From an uncultured Candidatus Melainabacteria bacterium (GTDB taxonomy: Bacteria; Cyanobacteriota; Vampirovibrionia; Gastranaerophilales; Gastranaerophilaceae), in assembly GCA_937891325.1 (NCBI GenBank), contig CALAFU010000200.1, forward strand, positions 1 to 6,600: 6,600 bases of DNA. The letters run 5' to 3'. A model generated the notes under the pieces. The model made no database searches. It had not been told where the DNA came from and saw only the letters and a list, made by a program, of their open reading frames with translations. Made by a program: the position numbers and the translations under genes. Below are positions 5,885-6,600 of this stretch, one piece after another. Positions within the stretch are counted from its first letter, which is position 1. Each line of letters starts with the position of its first letter.

Positions 5885-5911
5885 TTGACTATAAATTAAA
5901 AACAATAAAAT
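5885..5911 (+). promoter_or_regulatory. Possible promoter of the small hydrophobic peptide gene
   Basis: TTGACT (5885-5890, one mismatch to TTGACA) is followed after 15 nt by TAAAAT (5906-5911, one mismatch to TATAAT). The spacer is short; starting the -35 one base earlier (TTTGAC) makes it 16. The predicted transcript start near 5918 falls just ahead of the pairing element at 5922-5930, which would put that element at the extreme 5' end of the RNA. Confidence 0.5.
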
Positions 5912-5921
5912 AAACTTAGGG

Positions 5922-5982
5922 TAGTACCTATCACACCCACCCACACACGTTTTACTAAGAAATCAGTGGAAAGGGGGTGATA
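5922..5982 (+). promoter_or_regulatory. Structured mRNA leader that can mask the Shine-Dalgarno and pair with the 3' end
   Basis: TATCAC plus CCC (5929-5938, with A5935 bulged) is complementary to GGGGTGATA (5974-5982), the ribosome-binding site of the 23-residue peptide, giving nine pairs. Overlapping this, TAGTACC (5922-5928) is complementary to GGTACTA (6057-6063) just past the stop codon. The leader copies the 16S rRNA anti-Shine-Dalgarno (ATCACC-like) and then runs into C/A-rich, unstructured sequence (CCCACCCACACAC). These are the two kinds of inhibitory folding known from type I toxin mRNAs such as hok and aapA. Folding is inferred by eye. Confidence 0.55.
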
Positions 5983-5984
5983 AA

Positions 5985-6056
5985 ATGACAATAATAATGA
6001 AAACCGCTATCATTGCGGTAATAGCGGTTTTACAAATTCTATTATTACTGTTCTAG
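5985..6056 (+). CDS. 23-residue hydrophobic peptide, candidate type I toxin
   Basis: The peptide starts MTIIMK and continues as an unbroken hydrophobic segment, TAIIAVIAVLQ followed by ILLLLF, long enough for a single membrane span. It has one positive charge (K6) and one polar residue inside (Q17). From memory, the IAVLQ plus leucine-rich tail resembles the C-terminus of the E. coli type I toxin ShoB; this was not checked by alignment. An outstanding extended Shine-Dalgarno, AAGGGGGTGAT (5971-5981), stands 3 nt before the ATG at 5985 and is almost complementary to the full 16S 3' end, which makes a chance ORF unlikely. The masked leader, the opposite-strand promoter and the internal hairpin all fit a toxin whose translation is held off by structure and by an antisense RNA. 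Toxic membrane action is inferred from that family. Alternatives are a harmless small membrane peptide or an unrelated hairpin locus. Confidence 0.7.
   Translation: MTIIMKTAIIAVIAVLQILLLLF
6000..6031 (-). terminator. Hairpin inside the peptide ORF, likely terminator of the antisense RNA
   Basis: AAAACCGCTAT (6000-6010) and ATAGCGGTTTT (6021-6031) form a perfect 11-bp stem with a 10-nt loop. On the minus strand the stem ends in TTTT and runs into CATTATTATTGTCATTTT, a reasonably T-rich tail, so it can end the antisense RNA. On the plus strand the tail is poorer (TTTTACAAATTC). The loop carries a second GCGGT (6015-6019) that could compete with the one at 6024-6028 for ACCGC (6003-6007). Confidence 0.6.
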
Positions 6057-6067
6057 GGTACTAAGTC

Positions 6068-6100
6068 AAGCTCTAAGGAAAATCCACTTCTTTAGGGCTT
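6068..6100 (+). other. 3' stem-loop of the peptide mRNA
   Basis: AAGCTCTAAGG (6068-6078) and CTTTAGGGCTT (6090-6100) form 11 continuous pairs with an 11-nt loop if two are G-U wobbles. In the opposite-strand RNA the same positions become C-A and A-C mismatches, so the fold favours the plus-strand transcript. It lies just past the peptide stop codon and ends near the predicted antisense start. With no T-run it is not a standard terminator, but it could protect the mRNA 3' end. Confidence 0.5.
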
Positions 6101-6114
6101 GCCCCTATGCATAC

Positions 6115-6143
6115 ATTATTTACGATTTTTCACTAAAAGTCAA
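6115..6143 (-). promoter_or_regulatory. Opposite-strand promoter for the antisense RNA
   Basis: On the minus strand TTGACT (6143-6138), a spacer of exactly 17 nt and AATAAT (6120-6115) give one mismatch in each box at ideal spacing. It is the best promoter match noticed in the window and faces the small-peptide ORF, with no gene of its own downstream except the predicted antisense RNA. Confidence 0.65.
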
Positions 6144-6171
6144 GAGGTTTCAATTTATAATGCAAAACCTT

Positions 6172-6412
6172 ATGTCATTCTGAACTTGTTTCAGAATCTC
6201 ATGTTGTAGAAACCCTAAAGGTGTTTTATTAGCCAATAAGGCTTTAAGACGATAAGTCATTTATAGTAAAAATGACAATTTAATAATAAATCGACTTATC
6301 CACTTAACCCTTATAGACTTATAGTCTTAAAAAGTAGGTCAGGCAATGCCTGACAATACTGTAGAGACCCTGAAATAAATTCAGGGTGACATAAGGTTAA
6401 GTACACAATCTA
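6172..6412. repeat. Tandem structured unit 1, about 241 bp
   Basis: This unit recurs from 6413. It begins with a plus-oriented hairpin element, ATTCTGAA (6177-6184) with TTCAGAAT (6190-6197). Its right part has the inverted family member (6361-6392), so the unit is bounded by inverted copies in the manner of paired REP elements or a small non-autonomous element. Inside are GATAAGTC (6251-6258) with GACTTATC (6293-6300), and a 17-bp palindrome, GTCAGGCA (6338-6345) with TGCCTGAC (6347-6354). No coding frame is evident. Confidence 0.8.
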
Positions 6413-6600
6413 ATGTCATTCTGAACTTGTTTCAGAATCTCATGTTGTAGAAACCCCAAAGGTGTTTCATTAGTCAATAAGGCTTTAAGCCAATAAGACG
6501 ATAAGACGATAAGTCATTTATAGTAAAAATGACAATTAATAATAAATCGACTTATCCACTTAACCCTTATAGACTTATAGTCTTAAAAGTAGGTCAGGCA
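6413..6600. repeat. Tandem structured unit 2, cut by the window end
   Basis: This is a second, diverged copy of the unit at 6172-6412. Differences include CCCCAAAG for CCCTAAAG, TTTCATTAG for TTTTATTAG, single-base losses in A and T runs, and an extra roughly 15 bp around 6490-6507 in which ACGATAAG is duplicated. The GATAAGTC/GACTTATC pair is kept (6508-6515 and 6549-6556). The window stops inside the 17-bp palindrome, so the inverted end element is presumably just outside. The noncoding stretch 6057-6600 holds nothing else I can support. Confidence 0.8.

Larger units (their letters stand above)
6000..6108 (-). ncRNA. Predicted antisense RNA, candidate type I antitoxin
   Basis: From the promoter at 6143-6115 transcription should begin near 6108 and end at the hairpin 6031-6000, giving an RNA of about 110 nt. 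It would be fully complementary to the second half of the peptide ORF, its stop codon, the 3' pairing element (6057-6063) and the 3' hairpin of the sense mRNA. Pairing would block translation or recruit RNase III, as in RatA/txpA or IsoA/aapA systems. Both ends are predicted from sequence only and may be off by several bases. No ORF in it looks coding. Confidence 0.55.

Noticed and set aside
5985..6056. The short ORF as a leader peptide of an attenuator
   Set aside because: No plus-strand gene follows it within the window, and it lacks a run of one regulatory amino acid codon; the convergent promoter fits antisense control better.
6172..6600. CRISPR array or direct-repeat attachment sites
   Set aside because: There are only two long (about 241 bp), diverged units with internal inverted repeats, no short regular repeats with unique spacers, and no integrase or cas gene.

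Overview
The window is AT-rich, compact bacterial DNA with two oppositely oriented blocks: genes on the minus strand from 111 to 3045 and on the plus strand from 3235 to about 6060. Dispersed, hairpin-forming repeats lie at both edges. There are no rRNA, tRNA, CRISPR or transposase genes. The very A/T-biased codons, the NarL-type regulator and the style of the alanine/lysine-rich hypothetical protein fit a gut Melainabacteria-type organism (Gastranaerophilales). That is an impression from memory with modest confidence; no marker in the window settles the taxon.

Minus-strand block. A tight three-gene run reads leftward: a BlaI/MecI-family winged-helix repressor (2238-1900), a small helical protein of unknown function (1885-1511) and the DNA-repair ATPase RadA (1496-111). 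The gaps are 14 nt each, which suggests one transcript. A plausible promoter ahead of the repressor has its -10 box inside a perfect 9-bp inverted repeat, as expected for an autoregulated repressor. Upstream lie a short signal-anchored, possibly exported protein (2582-2331) and an unlisted 56-residue protein (3045-2875). The latter is followed by a G-free 3' UTR and an intrinsic terminator.

Plus-strand block. A 482-residue protein with a glycine-zipper core and a Gln/Pro linker (3235-4683) ends at a strong hairpin terminator. Next come an orphan NarL/FixJ response regulator (4812-5477) with an excellent ribosome-binding site and a cysteine-rich 97-residue protein (5561-5854).

The most interesting region is 5885-6143. 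It encodes a 23-residue, almost wholly hydrophobic peptide (5985-6056) with a near-perfect extended Shine-Dalgarno. The leader can pair with and hide that Shine-Dalgarno, and the predicted 5' end can pair with sequence just past the stop codon. A good promoter on the opposite strand (6143-6115) would drive an antisense RNA of about 110 nt, ending at an 11-bp hairpin inside the ORF. Together these are the hallmarks of a type I toxin-antitoxin locus.

The right edge (6172-6600) is a tandem pair of about 241-bp structured units. They contain hairpin repeats of the same family as the left edge (31-91), and the second unit runs out of the window.
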